From positions 124,001 to 188,000 of the forward strand of contig NZ_RSEB01000004.1 of assembly GCF_003933745.1 (NCBI RefSeq): 64,000 nt of DNA, given 5' to 3'. The first letter of the stretch is position 1. The number at the start of each line of letters is the position of its first letter. The notes under the pieces are model-generated. The model saw only the letters and a program-made list of their open reading frames with translations. It did no database searches and was not told the origin of the DNA. Below, piece after piece: positions 33,743 through 43,504 of the stretch. Made by a program: the position numbers and the translations under genes. This DNA is from Glycomyces terrestris (GTDB taxonomy: Bacteria > Actinomycetota > Actinomycetes > Mycobacteriales > Micromonosporaceae).

Positions 33743-35563
33743 GTGCCAACCAGCCTGTCCGACCCCGTCGGCCGCTACGAGAAGCAGCCGACCGTGCCGC
33801 TGCCGGCCGGCGCCCGCGTCCTCACCGGCGCCCGGGCCTGGGCCGCGGCCGCCGACGCGGCCGTCGAACGCGCCGCCGGCCGGTCCCCGCTCCTCGTGGT
33901 CGACGCCTACCCCGGCGCGGACCTGCCCCTGATCGCCGCCGCGATCGGCGAGGCGCTCCCGCAGTGGACGGTCGTGGACGTCGAGGACGCCGCCGCGCTC
34001 CCGATCGAGGCCATCGACGCGCGCTTCGCCGACAACCTCACCGACGACCGCGTCTTCGGCGTCCTCTCCCACGCCGATGTGGACGCGTTCTACGACCCCG
34101 AGCGCCTCGCCAAGCTCGCCGTCGAAGCCGACGGGGACGACCGCCCCCTCGTCCTCCTCGGCTGGGGCGCCGACCTCGTCGCCCGCCGCACCGGCGCCCC
34201 CTACGCGCTCGTCCTCGCCGACATGGCCCGCTGGGAGATCCAGCTGCGCCAGCGCGCCGGCGCCCCCAACTGGCGGGCCGGGAACCCCGACGAGGACCGC
34301 CTGCGCAAGTACAAGCGCGGGTTCTTCGTGGAGTGGCGGGCCGCCGACCGCCACAAGCGGACCCTGTTCGACCGGGTCGACTTCGTCTTGGACGCGAACG
34401 CGATCGGCGCCGCCGCGCCCGCCGGGCGCGAGGCCGGAATGATCACCGGCGACGCGTTCCGCGCCGCGACCGCGAACGCCGCGCGCGCCCCGTTCCGGGT
34501 GGTCCCGTTCTTCGACCCGGGCGTGTGGGGCGGCCAGTGGATGAAGCGCAAGCTCGACCTCGACCCGTCGCAGCCGAACTACGCGTGGTGCTTCGACTGC
34601 GTGCCCGAGGAGAACTCGCTCCTCCTGGAGGACGAAGAGGGCGCGATCGTCGAGATCCCCTCCCTCGACCTCGTCTTCACCCAGCCGCAGGCGCTGCTGG
34701 GGGAGCGGACCTACGCGCGCTTCGGCGCCGAGTTCCCCATCCGCTTCGACTTCCTCGACACGATGGAGGGCGGCAACCTCTCGCTCCAGGTGCACCCGCT
34801 CACCGACTACATCCAGGACCGCTTCGGTATGCACTACACCCAGGACGAGTCGTACTACCTGCTCGACGCGGGCGACGACGCCGTGGTCTACCTCGGGGTC
34901 AAGGACGGGGTCGACCGGGACGCGATGCTGGAGGACCTGCGGACCGCCGAGTCCGGCGACCGGCCATTCGAGGCCGAGCAGTACGTGAACGCCTTCCCCG
35001 CCAAGAAGCACGACCACTTCCTCATCCCCGCCGGCACCATCCACTCCTCGGGCGCGAACTCGATGGTCCTGGAGATCTCCGCGACCCCGTTCATCTTCAC
35101 GTTCAAGCTGTGGGACTGGGGCCGCCTCGGCCTCGACGGCGTCCCGCGGCCCGTCCACCTCGACCACGGCGAGCGGAACCTCGTGTGGGACCGCGATCGC
35201 GAGTGGACCGAGGCGAACCTCGTCAACCGCGTCGAAGTCCTCTCCAGCGAGGACGGCGTCGTGGAGGAGCGCACCGGCCTCCACGAGCTCGAGTTCATCG
35301 AGGTCCGCCGCCACTGGTTCGCCGACGAGGCGGCCCACGACACCGAGGGCACCGTCAACGTCCTCAACCTCGTCGAGGGCGACGAGGTCGAGATCGTCAG
35401 CCCCACCGGCGCGTTCGCGCCCTACACCGTCCACTACGCCGAGACGTTCATCGTCCCGGCCGCCGTGGGCGAGTACGTCATCCGCCGCACCGAGCGCTCG
35501 CGCAGCGACCGGTTCGGCACGGTGAAGGCCTCCGTCCGCGGCACCCGCACCGGCGAGGCGTAG
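33743..35563 (+). CDS. manA: Class I mannose-6-phosphate isomerase with N-terminal extension
   Basis: A 606-residue protein. The C-terminal two thirds (about 245-560) is a type I phosphomannose isomerase with metal ligands in GGNLSLQVHPLTDYIQDRFG and DHFLIPAGTIHSSGANSMVL. It interconverts mannose-6-phosphate and fructose-6-phosphate. The N-terminal 240 residues (VLTGARAWAAAADAAVERAA ... PLLVVDAYPGADLPLIAAAI) form a separate domain resembling a P-loop kinase-like fold but without a convincing P-loop, as seen in the long isomerases of this type. The GTG has GAAGGAG upstream, 10 bp after the kinase stop. The symbol reflects the catalytic domain only. Confidence 0.85.
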   Translation: MPTSLSDPVGRYEKQPTVPLPAGARVLTGARAWAAAADAAVERAAGRSPLLVVDAYPGADLPLIAAAIGEALPQWTVVDVEDAAALPIEAIDARFADNLTDDRVFGVLSHADVDAFYDPERLAKLAVEADGDDRPLVLLGWGADLVARRTGAPYALVLADMARWEIQLRQRAGAPNWRAGNPDEDRLRKYKRGFFVEWRAADRHKRTLFDRVDFVLDANAIGAAAPAGREAGMITGDAFRAATANAARAPFRVVPFFDPGVWGGQWMKRKLDLDPSQPNYAWCFDCVPEENSLLLEDEEGAIVEIPSLDLVFTQPQALLGERTYARFGAEFPIRFDFLDTMEGGNLSLQVHPLTDYIQDRFGMHYTQDESYYLLDAGDDAVVYLGVKDGVDRDAMLEDLRTAESGDRPFEAEQYVNAFPAKKHDHFLIPAGTIHSSGANSMVLEISATPFIFTFKLWDWGRLGLDGVPRPVHLDHGERNLVWDRDREWTEANLVNRVEVLSSEDGVVEERTGLHELEFIEVRRHWFADEAAHDTEGTVNVLNLVEGDEVEIVSPTGAFAPYTVHYAETFIVPAAVGEYVIRRTERSRSDRFGTVKASVRGTRTGEA

Positions 35564-35594
35564 CCCAGACCCCTTGAGAACAAAGGAGTTCGAC

Positions 35595-36857
35595 ATGAGA
35601 TCCCCGAGGATCCCCCTCATCGCCGCCACGGCCGCCGCCGCGAGCCTGGTGCTCGCCTCGTGCGGCGGGGGCGGCGAAGACGACGGCGCCACCACCGGCA
35701 CCCTCGACTTCTACACCAACAAGGCCGCGTGGGAGCCCGACTTCGACGAGCTCAACGCCGCCAGCGAGTCCGGCGCCGACATCACCCTGGACACCACCGG
35801 GTACTCCGACGCCGCCCAGTACGACGCGTTCATCAAGCAGTCGTTCCGCACCGACAAGAGTCCCGGCCTGTTCACCTGGCAGACCGGCCCCTCCCTCGCC
35901 GAACTCGTCGAGGAGGGCCTCATCGCCGAGACCACCGACATCTGGACGACGGCCGTGGACGAGGGCTGGGTCTCGCCCGACCTGCGCGAGTCCTACACCT
36001 TCGACGGCGAGCAGTACTGCGTGCCGATGAACATCGCCTACTGGGTCATGTACTACAACAAGTCCATCTTCGAGGAGCAGGGCCTCCAGGAGCCGACCAC
36101 GTGGGCCGAGCTCGACGCGATCGCCGCGCAGCTCGCCGACGCCGGCATCACCCCCTACTACCAGACCAGCACCCTGTTCACGTTCCAGTGGTTCCAGCAG
36201 CTCGTCGCCGGCACCGACCCCGAGCTCTACAGCGGACTCGCCACCGGCGAGGTGAAGTACACCGACCCCGCCATCGTCGAGATCATGAACACCTGGCTCG
36301 AGCAGGAGCGGGCCGGCTGGTTCTCCGACGCCGGCAGCACCGTCGACCCGGCCGTGGGCCTCAAGCAGGGCGACTTCGCCATGATCAACTTCGGGTCGTT
36401 CTTCAACGGCTCCCTCGACGGCGCCGGCATGGTCTCGGGCCAGGACTACGACATGTTCGTCATCCCCGCCGTGAACGGCGACCTCGACAAGACCCCTGTC
36501 GCCGTCGAGTCCGGGCCGCTGTGCGTGGCCGAGAACTCCAGCCAGAAGACCCTGGGCCTGACCTACTCCGAGTGGTGGATGTCGCCCGAGGCCCAGACCG
36601 CCTGGAGCGAGGCCCGCGGCGACGTCGCCTTCAACCCGCAGGCCACCGTCGCCGACCCCATGCTCGAAGAGCTCGGCGCCACCGTCTCCGGCGACGGCTA
36701 CCAGCTCTACGACCGCTACTACGAGGCCACGCCCACGCCGATCCTCACCGTCGCGCTCGAGCAGTTCGGCGCGTTCATCGCCAACCCGGGCGACCCGCTC
36801 CCGTTCCTGGAGGCCATCCAGGCCGAGGCCGACGACTACTGGGCAGACCAGGGATAG
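35595..36857 (+). CDS. ABC transporter sugar-binding lipoprotein
   Basis: A 420-residue family 1 extracellular solute-binding protein. Lipobox LVLASC (Cys23) anchors it to the membrane. The mature chain holds LDFYTNKAAWEPDFDELNAA, YCVPMNIAYWVMYYNKSIFE and WAELDAIAAQLADAGITPYY, all typical of maltose/oligosaccharide binders. Numerous Trp and Tyr residues suit a sugar site. AAAGGAG precedes the ATG. It is followed directly by two permease genes; no ATPase gene is present, so a shared MsiK-type ATPase must energise uptake. Confidence 0.92.
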   Translation: MRSPRIPLIAATAAAASLVLASCGGGGEDDGATTGTLDFYTNKAAWEPDFDELNAASESGADITLDTTGYSDAAQYDAFIKQSFRTDKSPGLFTWQTGPSLAELVEEGLIAETTDIWTTAVDEGWVSPDLRESYTFDGEQYCVPMNIAYWVMYYNKSIFEEQGLQEPTTWAELDAIAAQLADAGITPYYQTSTLFTFQWFQQLVAGTDPELYSGLATGEVKYTDPAIVEIMNTWLEQERAGWFSDAGSTVDPAVGLKQGDFAMINFGSFFNGSLDGAGMVSGQDYDMFVIPAVNGDLDKTPVAVESGPLCVAENSSQKTLGLTYSEWWMSPEAQTAWSEARGDVAFNPQATVADPMLEELGATVSGDGYQLYDRYYEATPTPILTVALEQFGAFIANPGDPLPFLEAIQAEADDYWADQG

Positions 36858-36864
36858 CGCCGAC

Positions 36865-37761
36865 ATGACCGACACGACCCCCGGCCCGCGGGCCCGCCGC
36901 GACCAGTACCGCTGGCCGGCCCTCGGGTTCATCGCGCCCGGCGTCCTCCTCGTGGCCGTGCTGCTGTACCTGCCGCTGCTGTGGACGGTGCTCCTCGGCT
37001 TCACCGAGTACGACGGCCTCGGCGATCCCGAGTGGATCGGCCTGGAGAACTACGCCGAGATGTTCGACGACCCCGAATTCCTCGGCTCCGTGCTCAACAC
37101 GCTGCTGTGGGTCGGCGGGACGCTCCTCGTCCCCGTCGGCATCGGGCTTGGGGTCGCGCTCCTCACCTGGAACCTCAAGGGCGGCACGTGGCTGCGCCTG
37201 CCGTTCCTCATCCCGTACGCCCTCTCCGGCATCGGCGTCGGCGTCATCTGGTCGTTCATCCTCTCCGGCGACGGCGCCCTCGACCAGGCGCTCGCCGCCT
37301 TCGGGGTCCACGACACGCCGCGCTGGCTGGTCGACGCCCCGCTCAACACGGTCGTGATGATCCTCGCGACCGCGTGGCAGGGCGTCGGCGTCAACGCCCT
37401 CCTGTTCACCATCGGCCTCCAGTCGATCCCCAAGGAGCCCCTGGAGGCGGCGCGCATGGACGGCGCCAGCGGCCCGCGCCTGTTCGGCAGCATCCTGTGG
37501 CCCATGCTCCGCCCGCTCACCGCCGTCGTCGTCGGCCTCTCGATCGTCGCCTCCCTCAAGACCTTCGACATCGTGCAGGGCATGACCAAGGGCGGGCCGG
37601 GCCGCGACTCCGAGACGCTCGCGCTCACGATGTACAAGGAGACGTTCGTGAACAGCGAGTACGGCCTCGGCTCGGCGATCGCGGTGTTCCTCACCGTCGT
37701 CACCCTCCTCGCCTCCGTCCTCTACCTGCGCCAGCAGCTCTCCAGCAAGCACGGGGTCTGA
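36865..37761 (+). CDS. ABC transporter permease, sugar (MalF-type)
   Basis: A 298-residue protein with six membrane helices. The cytoplasmic EAA loop is present at EAARMDGASGPRLFGSILWP (about residues 193-212), which docks the ATPase. The N-terminus has PGVLLVAVLLYLPLLWTVLL. It starts 7 bp after the binding-protein stop and is followed by the second permease 1 bp after its own stop, so the three form a tight operon. Confidence 0.93.
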   Translation: MTDTTPGPRARRDQYRWPALGFIAPGVLLVAVLLYLPLLWTVLLGFTEYDGLGDPEWIGLENYAEMFDDPEFLGSVLNTLLWVGGTLLVPVGIGLGVALLTWNLKGGTWLRLPFLIPYALSGIGVGVIWSFILSGDGALDQALAAFGVHDTPRWLVDAPLNTVVMILATAWQGVGVNALLFTIGLQSIPKEPLEAARMDGASGPRLFGSILWPMLRPLTAVVVGLSIVASLKTFDIVQGMTKGGPGRDSETLALTMYKETFVNSEYGLGSAIAVFLTVVTLLASVLYLRQQLSSKHGV

Positions 37762-37762
37762 C

Positions 37763-38575
37763 ATGTCACGAGCGATCCGCACCGCCGTCCTCGCCGTCCT
37801 CGGCCTGGTCTGGCTCCTCCCGGTCTACCTGCTGCTGGTCAACGCCGCGAAGTCCCCGGCCGCGTTCACCACCACCGAGTCGTGGCGTCCCACCGACTTC
37901 TCCCTGCTCGCCAACATCGGGGAGGCCCTGGAGCTCTCGGGCCTGGCCGAGAGCGCCGGGAGCACCCTCCTGTACGCGGTCGTCTCGCCCGCGCTCGCCG
38001 TCCTCGTCGGCGCCGCCGCCGGCTTCGCGATCGTCGCCCTGCGCCTGCGCCACGGCTTCGCCTGGTTCGTCGCCATCTTCGGCGGCACCGTGTTCCCGCT
38101 CCAGATGATCCTGCTGCCGCTGTTCGACGCGTACTCGCGCACCGGCCTGTTCGACACGCGGGCGGGCATGGTCATCGTGTACACGGCGATCTCGATCCCG
38201 TTCTCGGCGTTCGTGATGCGCAACTTCTTCAGCGGCATCGCGCACAACGTGTTCGAGGCCGCCGTCATCGACGGCGCCTCGACCTGGCGGATCTTCGCCC
38301 GCGTCTACCTGCCGATGGCCTCGAGCGCGCTCGTGGCGATCTTCATCCTCCAGGCCACGTTCATCTGGAACGACTTCCTGCTCGGCCTCGTCCTCAGCCA
38401 GTCGGACACGGTGCGGCCCATCGTGACCAGCCTCGCCGGCATGCAGAGCACCTACGGCGGCGCCCAGATGTCCACCGTCCTCGCCGGCGGCCTGCTCGTC
38501 TCGCTGCCCACCGTGGTCCTGTTCCTGTTCACGCAGAAGTTCTTCGCCCGCGGCCTCGCCCTCGGGCAGTACTAG
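37763..38575 (+). CDS. ABC transporter permease, sugar (MalG-type)
   Basis: A 270-residue protein with six membrane helices. The EAA loop lies at EAAVIDGASTWRIFARVYLP (about residues 167-186), and it ends with the family-typical FFARGLALGQY. It pairs with the upstream MalF-type permease to import an oligosaccharide. The glycosidase gene follows after 8 bp. Confidence 0.93.
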   Translation: MSRAIRTAVLAVLGLVWLLPVYLLLVNAAKSPAAFTTTESWRPTDFSLLANIGEALELSGLAESAGSTLLYAVVSPALAVLVGAAAGFAIVALRLRHGFAWFVAIFGGTVFPLQMILLPLFDAYSRTGLFDTRAGMVIVYTAISIPFSAFVMRNFFSGIAHNVFEAAVIDGASTWRIFARVYLPMASSALVAIFILQATFIWNDFLLGLVLSQSDTVRPIVTSLAGMQSTYGGAQMSTVLAGGLLVSLPTVVLFLFTQKFFARGLALGQY

Positions 38576-38583
38576 GAGCTCCC

Positions 38584-40731
38584 ATGCGCCACATACCCAC
38601 AGTGGACGACCTCGCCGCCGATCCGGTGACGCACCACTACGACGACATGATCGCGCCCAGCGGCCTGACCAACCACCTCGGCACCGTCCGCGTCGACCAC
38701 GACCTCACCGCGGTCAGCGCCGTCACCTTCCCGCCGGTGTCCCAAGGCCTCACCCGCACCGCCGCGTGCTTCGTGGACGGGCGCCTCGTCGAGTCCTACG
38801 GCGCCCCCATCACCCACGAGTGGCGCCCCGACCGGGTCCGCCGCAGCGTCACGCTGCCCGGCCTCGACCTGTCCACCGTCACCGTCTGCGCCCCAGGCGA
38901 GACCGGCGTCGCGATCGACGTCAGCATCACCAACACGGGGGAGGAGCACCGCACCGTCCCCGTCACCCTCACCCTCGCCGCCGGCGCGACCCGCTCGGCC
39001 GAGGCGTGGCTCGACGCCGTCGCCCCCGAGGAGCGCAACCGCGCCACCCCCGGCCCCTCCCGCCTCGTCTTCCAGAACGACGCCGGCACCGCCTGGAGCG
39101 TCCAGGGCGTCGACACCCGCGCCACAGTCCACCGCTCCCGCATCGCGCCCGCCGCCGGCGGCCACGACTTCGGCATCGGCGGCATCGAACGCGGCGGCGA
39201 GGTCACCGTCCGCCTCGACCTCGCCCCCGGCGCCACCGCCCGCTTCGGCTACGTCCACACCACCGCCCCCACCCGCGAGGCCGCCGAAGCCGCCTTCGAC
39301 CGCATCGCCGCCGACGTCCCCGCCGCCGTGCACCGCGCCGAAACCGACTGGAACGCCCGGCTCGCCGCCGCCTTCACCCCCGGCAACACCGAGTTCTCCG
39401 GCCACATGCCCCGCCTCGAGACCACCTCCGAACCCCTGCGCCGCCTCTACTGGTGGGGCGTCCTCGGCACGATCTGGTTCCGGCGCGACTTCGCCGGCAA
39501 CGTGCTCGGCCGCAGCTACGACACCCTCATGCCCAACTATTGGGCCACCACCACCTTCATCTGGGACTACAGCCTCAGCTCCCTCACCCACGCCCTCCTC
39601 GATCCCGCCGTCATGCGCCGCCAGGTCGAGCACTGGATCGCCTCCGACGTCCACACCCACTTCGGCACCTCCTCGCTCACCGGCGGGCCCGTCGGCCGCT
39701 GGTACTCCGTCAACGACTACGCCATGACCCGCCTCGTCCACGACTACCTCCGCTTCACCGGCGACACCGGCCTGCTCGACGCCGCCCCGGGCGGGCGCCC
39801 CGTCACCGAGCACCTGCGCGAATGGGCGCTCGCCTGGCAGGGGCTCCGCGGCGCCTCGCCCCTCGCCGACTACGGCGAGATCGACAACCTCCTCGAATGC
39901 GTCAGCTCCTACACCCACGAAGTCGCGAGCCTGAACGCCGCCAACGTGTGGAGCATGCGCACCGCCGCCCAGATCCTCGCCGCCCGCGGCGAGGCCGACG
40001 CCGCCGCGGCCCTCACCGACGAGGCCCGCGCGCTCGTCGACGACGTCACCGAGCTCTACGAACCCGGCACCGGCCACTTCGCCGCCCGCCAACCCGACGG
40101 CACCCGCGTGCCCGTTCGCCACGTCTACGACTTCTCGGTCGTCGGCACCACCATCGCCGACGACCTCGACCCCGAGGTGCGCCGCGAGATGGTCGCGTTC
40201 TTCGAGCGCGAACTGCGGACCGAGGCCTGGCTCCGCTCACTGTCCCCATGGGACCCCGACGCGAGCTTCAGCCCCCGCCCCGACCACCAGTGGAACGGTG
40301 CCTACCCCGCCTGGCCCGCCGACGCCGCCCGCGCCCTCGTCGCCCTCGGCGCACCCCGCGCCGCCCTCGACTGGCTCCCCGGCCTCGCCCGCTCCGCCAA
40401 CCAGGGCCCGCCCGGCCAGGCCCACTTCACCGAAGAGGCCATGCCGACCGTCAACGGCGGCGCCCGCAAAGCGCCCCCGCAGCTGCCCTACATCATCGAC
40501 TGGGCCTGCTCCTCCGCCGGCGCCTACGCGGCCCTGGTCATCGAGTCCCTCTTCGGCGTCGACCCCGCGGTCGGCTCCACCGGCCTCGACACCTCCCGCG
40601 CCTGCATCGCCGACCTCGACCCCCGCGCCGTCCTGCGCGGCCTGCGCCTCGGCGACCGGCTCGTCGACGTCCACGCCGACGGCACCGTCACCGACAGCGC
40701 CCTCGCGAACGACACCGCCGAGACCACATGA
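38584..40731 (+). CDS. Six-hairpin (alpha/alpha)6 glycosidase-like protein
   Basis: A 715-residue protein without signal peptide. An N-terminal beta-sandwich (about 1-260) leads to an (alpha/alpha)6 barrel (about 280-660). Barrel motifs include NVLGRSYDTLMPNYWATTTF, IWDYSLSSLTHALLDPAVMR, SLTGGPVGRWYSVNDYAMTR, YGEIDNLLECVSSYTHEVAS and LRSLSPWDPDASFSPRPDHQ. The layout recalls GH63/GH15-clan enzymes, with acidic residues in WDYS, NDYA and EIDN as candidate catalytic groups. I cannot assign a CAZy family. AGGAG precedes the ATG, and it overlaps the esterase gene by 4 bp (ATGA). It probably hydrolyses the imported oligosaccharide in the cytoplasm. Confidence 0.7.
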   Translation: MRHIPTVDDLAADPVTHHYDDMIAPSGLTNHLGTVRVDHDLTAVSAVTFPPVSQGLTRTAACFVDGRLVESYGAPITHEWRPDRVRRSVTLPGLDLSTVTVCAPGETGVAIDVSITNTGEEHRTVPVTLTLAAGATRSAEAWLDAVAPEERNRATPGPSRLVFQNDAGTAWSVQGVDTRATVHRSRIAPAAGGHDFGIGGIERGGEVTVRLDLAPGATARFGYVHTTAPTREAAEAAFDRIAADVPAAVHRAETDWNARLAAAFTPGNTEFSGHMPRLETTSEPLRRLYWWGVLGTIWFRRDFAGNVLGRSYDTLMPNYWATTTFIWDYSLSSLTHALLDPAVMRRQVEHWIASDVHTHFGTSSLTGGPVGRWYSVNDYAMTRLVHDYLRFTGDTGLLDAAPGGRPVTEHLREWALAWQGLRGASPLADYGEIDNLLECVSSYTHEVASLNAANVWSMRTAAQILAARGEADAAAALTDEARALVDDVTELYEPGTGHFAARQPDGTRVPVRHVYDFSVVGTTIADDLDPEVRREMVAFFERELRTEAWLRSLSPWDPDASFSPRPDHQWNGAYPAWPADAARALVALGAPRAALDWLPGLARSANQGPPGQAHFTEEAMPTVNGGARKAPPQLPYIIDWACSSAGAYAALVIESLFGVDPAVGSTGLDTSRACIADLDPRAVLRGLRLGDRLVDVHADGTVTDSALANDTAETT

Positions 40732-41900
40732 ACGCCTTGCAGCCCTACCCGATCGAACCGGCCATGGTCCGCGGCGCCGTCGAAGTCGAGGACACCGGCC
40801 GCGGCCTCCTCCCGCACCGCCTCCCCCGAGCCGCCCGACGCCAGATCCCCGACCGGTTCATGGTCCAGACCAGCGCCGAGAGCGCCGGCGTCCGCCTCGC
40901 CCTGCGCACCGCCGCCGACGTCATCGAACTCGACGTCCAGGCCCGCCGCATCGCCCCCGACCCCGCCTCGCCCCTGCCGCCCGGCACCTACGAACTCACC
41001 GAGCACGGCCGCGTCGTCGCCACCGCCGACGTCCCCGCCGGCTCCCGCTTCGTGTTCACCTTCGACCGGCCCGACGGCACCGTCGTCCCCGGCCCGGACG
41101 CCACCGCCCGCTTCACCGGCCTCGCCACCGGCGCCGAACGCGACCTCGAACTCTGGCTCCCCTACCACGACGCCGTCGAACTCCTCGCACTCCGCGCCGA
41201 CGCACCCGTCCGGCCCCAGGCCCCGACGCGGCAGCCGCGCTGGGTCCACCACGGCAGCTCCATCAGCCACGGCTACCGCGCCGACACCACCACCGGCACC
41301 TGGCCCGCCGTCGCGGCCCTCCGCGCCGGCGCCCACCTCACCAACCTCGCCTTCAGCGGCAACGCCATGCTCGACCCCTTCACCGCCCGCACCATCCGCG
41401 ACACCCCCGCCGACCTCATCAGCCTCAAGATCGGCATCAACATCGTCAACGGCGACACCATGCGCCTGCGCGCCTTCCGACCCGCCGTCGACGGCTTCCT
41501 CGACACGATCCGCGACGGCCACCCCGACACCCCGATCGTCCTCGTCTCCCCGATCTGGTGCGCCCCCGTCGAGACCCGCGCCGGCCCCACCGTCCAAGAC
41601 CCCGCCCGCGACCAGGAGTGGTCCATCGCCGGCGGCACCGAGGACGACGTCCTCGCCGGCAAGCTCTCCCTCCAGGTGATCCGCGCCGAACTCGCCGCCA
41701 TCGCCGACCGCCGCCGCGACGACGACCACCGCCTCCACTACCTCGACGGCCTGTCCCTCTACAGCGGACAGGACGCCGCGGCGGCGCCGCTGCCGGACAA
41801 CCTCCACCCCGGCCCCGACGTCCAGCGCCTCATCGGCGAACGCTTCGCCGACCGCGTCCTCGCCCGATTCACTCCCGAACTGCAAAGGAGCAGCACATGA
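40728..41900 (+). CDS. SGNH/GDSL hydrolase with N-terminal jelly-roll (SsfX3-like)
   Basis: A 390-residue two-domain protein. The N-terminal beta domain covers about 20-160. The SGNH hydrolase follows, with block I at WVHHGSSISHGYRA (Ser as nucleophile, about residue 172), block II at LAFSGNAML, block III at LKIGINIVNGD and block V at LPDNLHPGPDVQ with the catalytic Asp and His. The HGSSISHG variant is shared with SsfX3-like acyl-transferring or deacylating enzymes. It likely removes acetyl or acyl groups from the sugar. Translation is coupled to the glycosidase. Its stop overlaps the next start. Confidence 0.82.
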   Translation: MNALQPYPIEPAMVRGAVEVEDTGRGLLPHRLPRAARRQIPDRFMVQTSAESAGVRLALRTAADVIELDVQARRIAPDPASPLPPGTYELTEHGRVVATADVPAGSRFVFTFDRPDGTVVPGPDATARFTGLATGAERDLELWLPYHDAVELLALRADAPVRPQAPTRQPRWVHHGSSISHGYRADTTTGTWPAVAALRAGAHLTNLAFSGNAMLDPFTARTIRDTPADLISLKIGINIVNGDTMRLRAFRPAVDGFLDTIRDGHPDTPIVLVSPIWCAPVETRAGPTVQDPARDQEWSIAGGTEDDVLAGKLSLQVIRAELAAIADRRRDDDHRLHYLDGLSLYSGQDAAAAPLPDNLHPGPDVQRLIGERFADRVLARFTPELQRSST

Positions 41901-42982
41901 CCCGCCGACCGACCACCCTCGCCACCGCGGCCCTCGCCGCGCTGGCCGCCGCCGCGATCCCCGGCGCCGCCCAGGCCGCCACCGCCTGCGCCCCCACCGC
42001 GAGCGTCAACGAGGAGCTCACCGAGCGCTTCGAGACCTACGGCGACACCGCCGGCCGCTGGACCGGCGCCGACTCCGCCTACAGCGTCCCCCTGCCCGAC
42101 GGCACCACCGCCTGGCTCTACTCCGACACCTTCATGGGCGAGGTGCACGACGACCGCAGCCGGCCCCTCGACTCCCCGTTCCTCCACAACTCGATCATCG
42201 TCGACGACGACGGCGACCTCACCACCGTCACCGGCGGCACCGCGGCCGCCCCCGAATCCCTCGTCAAGGTCCCCGGCGGCGACGAGACCCAGAACTGGTA
42301 CTGGTTTGGCGACGGCACCGTCGAAGGCGACACCCTCAAGGTCATGCTCCTCGAGTTCGTCAAGACCGGCACCGGCGTCTTCGACTTCGCGTTCGCCGGC
42401 AACGCCGTCGCCACCTTCGACGCCGACACCATGGCCCTCACCGCGATCACCGACCTCCCCGAGTCCACCGTCAACTGGGGCTCGGCGATCTACGAGGACC
42501 CCCGGGACGGCTACACCTACGTGTTCGGCGTCGAGGACAACCAGGCCCAGAAGTACGCCCACCTCGCCCGCGTCCCCACCGGCGCGCTCACCACCGCGCC
42601 CTGGGAGTACTTCGCCGACGGCGCCTGGACCGCCGACCCGAACGCCTCCACCCGCATCCTCGAAGGCGTCTCCAACGAGTTCAGCGTCCACCGCTTCCAA
42701 GGCCGGTTCACCCTCGTCACCGGCGACGCCACCCAGCCGCTCAGCGCCGAGATCGTCATGTACCAGAGCGACGACCTCTCCGGCCCCTACACCGGCCGGA
42801 CCCTCCTCTACACCACCCCCGAGACCGGCGGGAACGTCTTCACCTACAACGCCAAGGCCCACCCGCACCTCGGCGACCGCGACTCCCTCCTCATCACCTA
42901 CAACGTGAACAGCTTCGAAGGCGACGACCTCTACGCCGACGCCCACCTCTACCGGCCCCGCTACGTCGACGTCGACTTCTGA
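41897..42982 (+). CDS. Secreted beta-propeller protein (DUF5005/DUF4185-like)
   Basis: A 361-residue exported protein. The signal peptide ends near AAIPGAAQAA (residue 28). The rest is beta-rich with the repeated theme of five-bladed propellers: WTGADSAYSVPLPDGTTAWL then YSDTFMGEV, FLHNSIIVDDDGDL, WYWFGDGTVEGDTLKVMLLE, NWGSAIYEDPRDGYTYVFGV and ILEGVSNEFSVHRFQGRFTL. This matches DUF5005/DUF4185-type proteins, related in fold to GH43/GH32. Acidic residues at blade starts could form an active site, but no activity is established. AAAGGAG precedes the ATG. A strong terminator follows at 43003. Confidence 0.7.
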   Translation: MTRRPTTLATAALAALAAAAIPGAAQAATACAPTASVNEELTERFETYGDTAGRWTGADSAYSVPLPDGTTAWLYSDTFMGEVHDDRSRPLDSPFLHNSIIVDDDGDLTTVTGGTAAAPESLVKVPGGDETQNWYWFGDGTVEGDTLKVMLLEFVKTGTGVFDFAFAGNAVATFDADTMALTAITDLPESTVNWGSAIYEDPRDGYTYVFGVEDNQAQKYAHLARVPTGALTTAPWEYFADGAWTADPNASTRILEGVSNEFSVHRFQGRFTLVTGDATQPLSAEIVMYQSDDLSGPYTGRTLLYTTPETGGNVFTYNAKAHPHLGDRDSLLITYNVNSFEGDDLYADAHLYRPRYVDVDF

Positions 42983-43002
42983 CCGCCGATTCGCCGGTTT
43001 CG

Positions 43003-43025
43003 CCCCCGCCCGCACCGGGCGGGGG
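43003..43025 (+). terminator. Hairpin terminator of the sugar operon
   Basis: A perfect 9-bp stem, CCCCCGCCC / GGGCGGGGG, with loop GCACC, 20 bp beyond the propeller gene stop. Confidence 0.7.
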
Positions 43026-43061
43026 TACACAGGAGCGAGACGAGCGAGGGAGGAGCCGGCC

Positions 43062-43463
43062 ATGTCCGACGACGCCGGAAGACTCGCCTGGGCCACCGCG
43101 GGCGCGGTCGCCGCAGGCGCCCTGATGATCACCGCGGGCCTGTTCCAGCTGTTCGAAGGCATCGCGGCCGTCGCCGACGACCGCCTGTTCGCCACCGTCG
43201 CCGACTACACCTTCGCGATCGACACCACCGGCTGGGGCTGGATCCACATCGTCATCGGCGCCCTGCTCGCCCTCACCGGCCTCTTCGTCCTCATGGGACG
43301 GTCCTGGGCCTACGGCGCCGGCATCGGCCTGGCCGCCGTGTCGGCGCTCAACCAGTTCTTCTTCCTGCCCTACTACCCGCTGTGGGCACTGCTCGTCATC
43401 GCGTTCGACGTGTTCGTGATCTGGGCGCTGGCGGTCGTCCTCGCCGAGGTCAACGCCCCCTGA
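43062..43463 (+). CDS. DUF7144-type integral membrane protein
   Basis: A 133-residue protein with four membrane helices (about 12-32, 58-78, 82-102 and 108-128). AGALMITAGLFQLFEGIAAV, TTGWGWIHIVIGALLALTGL and LPYYPLWALLVIAFDVFVIW match this small actinobacterial membrane family. Function unknown. GGAGGAG lies before the ATG. It lies after the operon terminator, so it is probably unrelated to sugar use. Confidence 0.85.
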   Translation: MSDDAGRLAWATAGAVAAGALMITAGLFQLFEGIAAVADDRLFATVADYTFAIDTTGWGWIHIVIGALLALTGLFVLMGRSWAYGAGIGLAAVSALNQFFFLPYYPLWALLVIAFDVFVIWALAVVLAEVNAP

Positions 43464-43504
43464 GCCCGCACGGCCGCGCTTCGGGCGCCCACTAGGCTGG
43501 CCGC

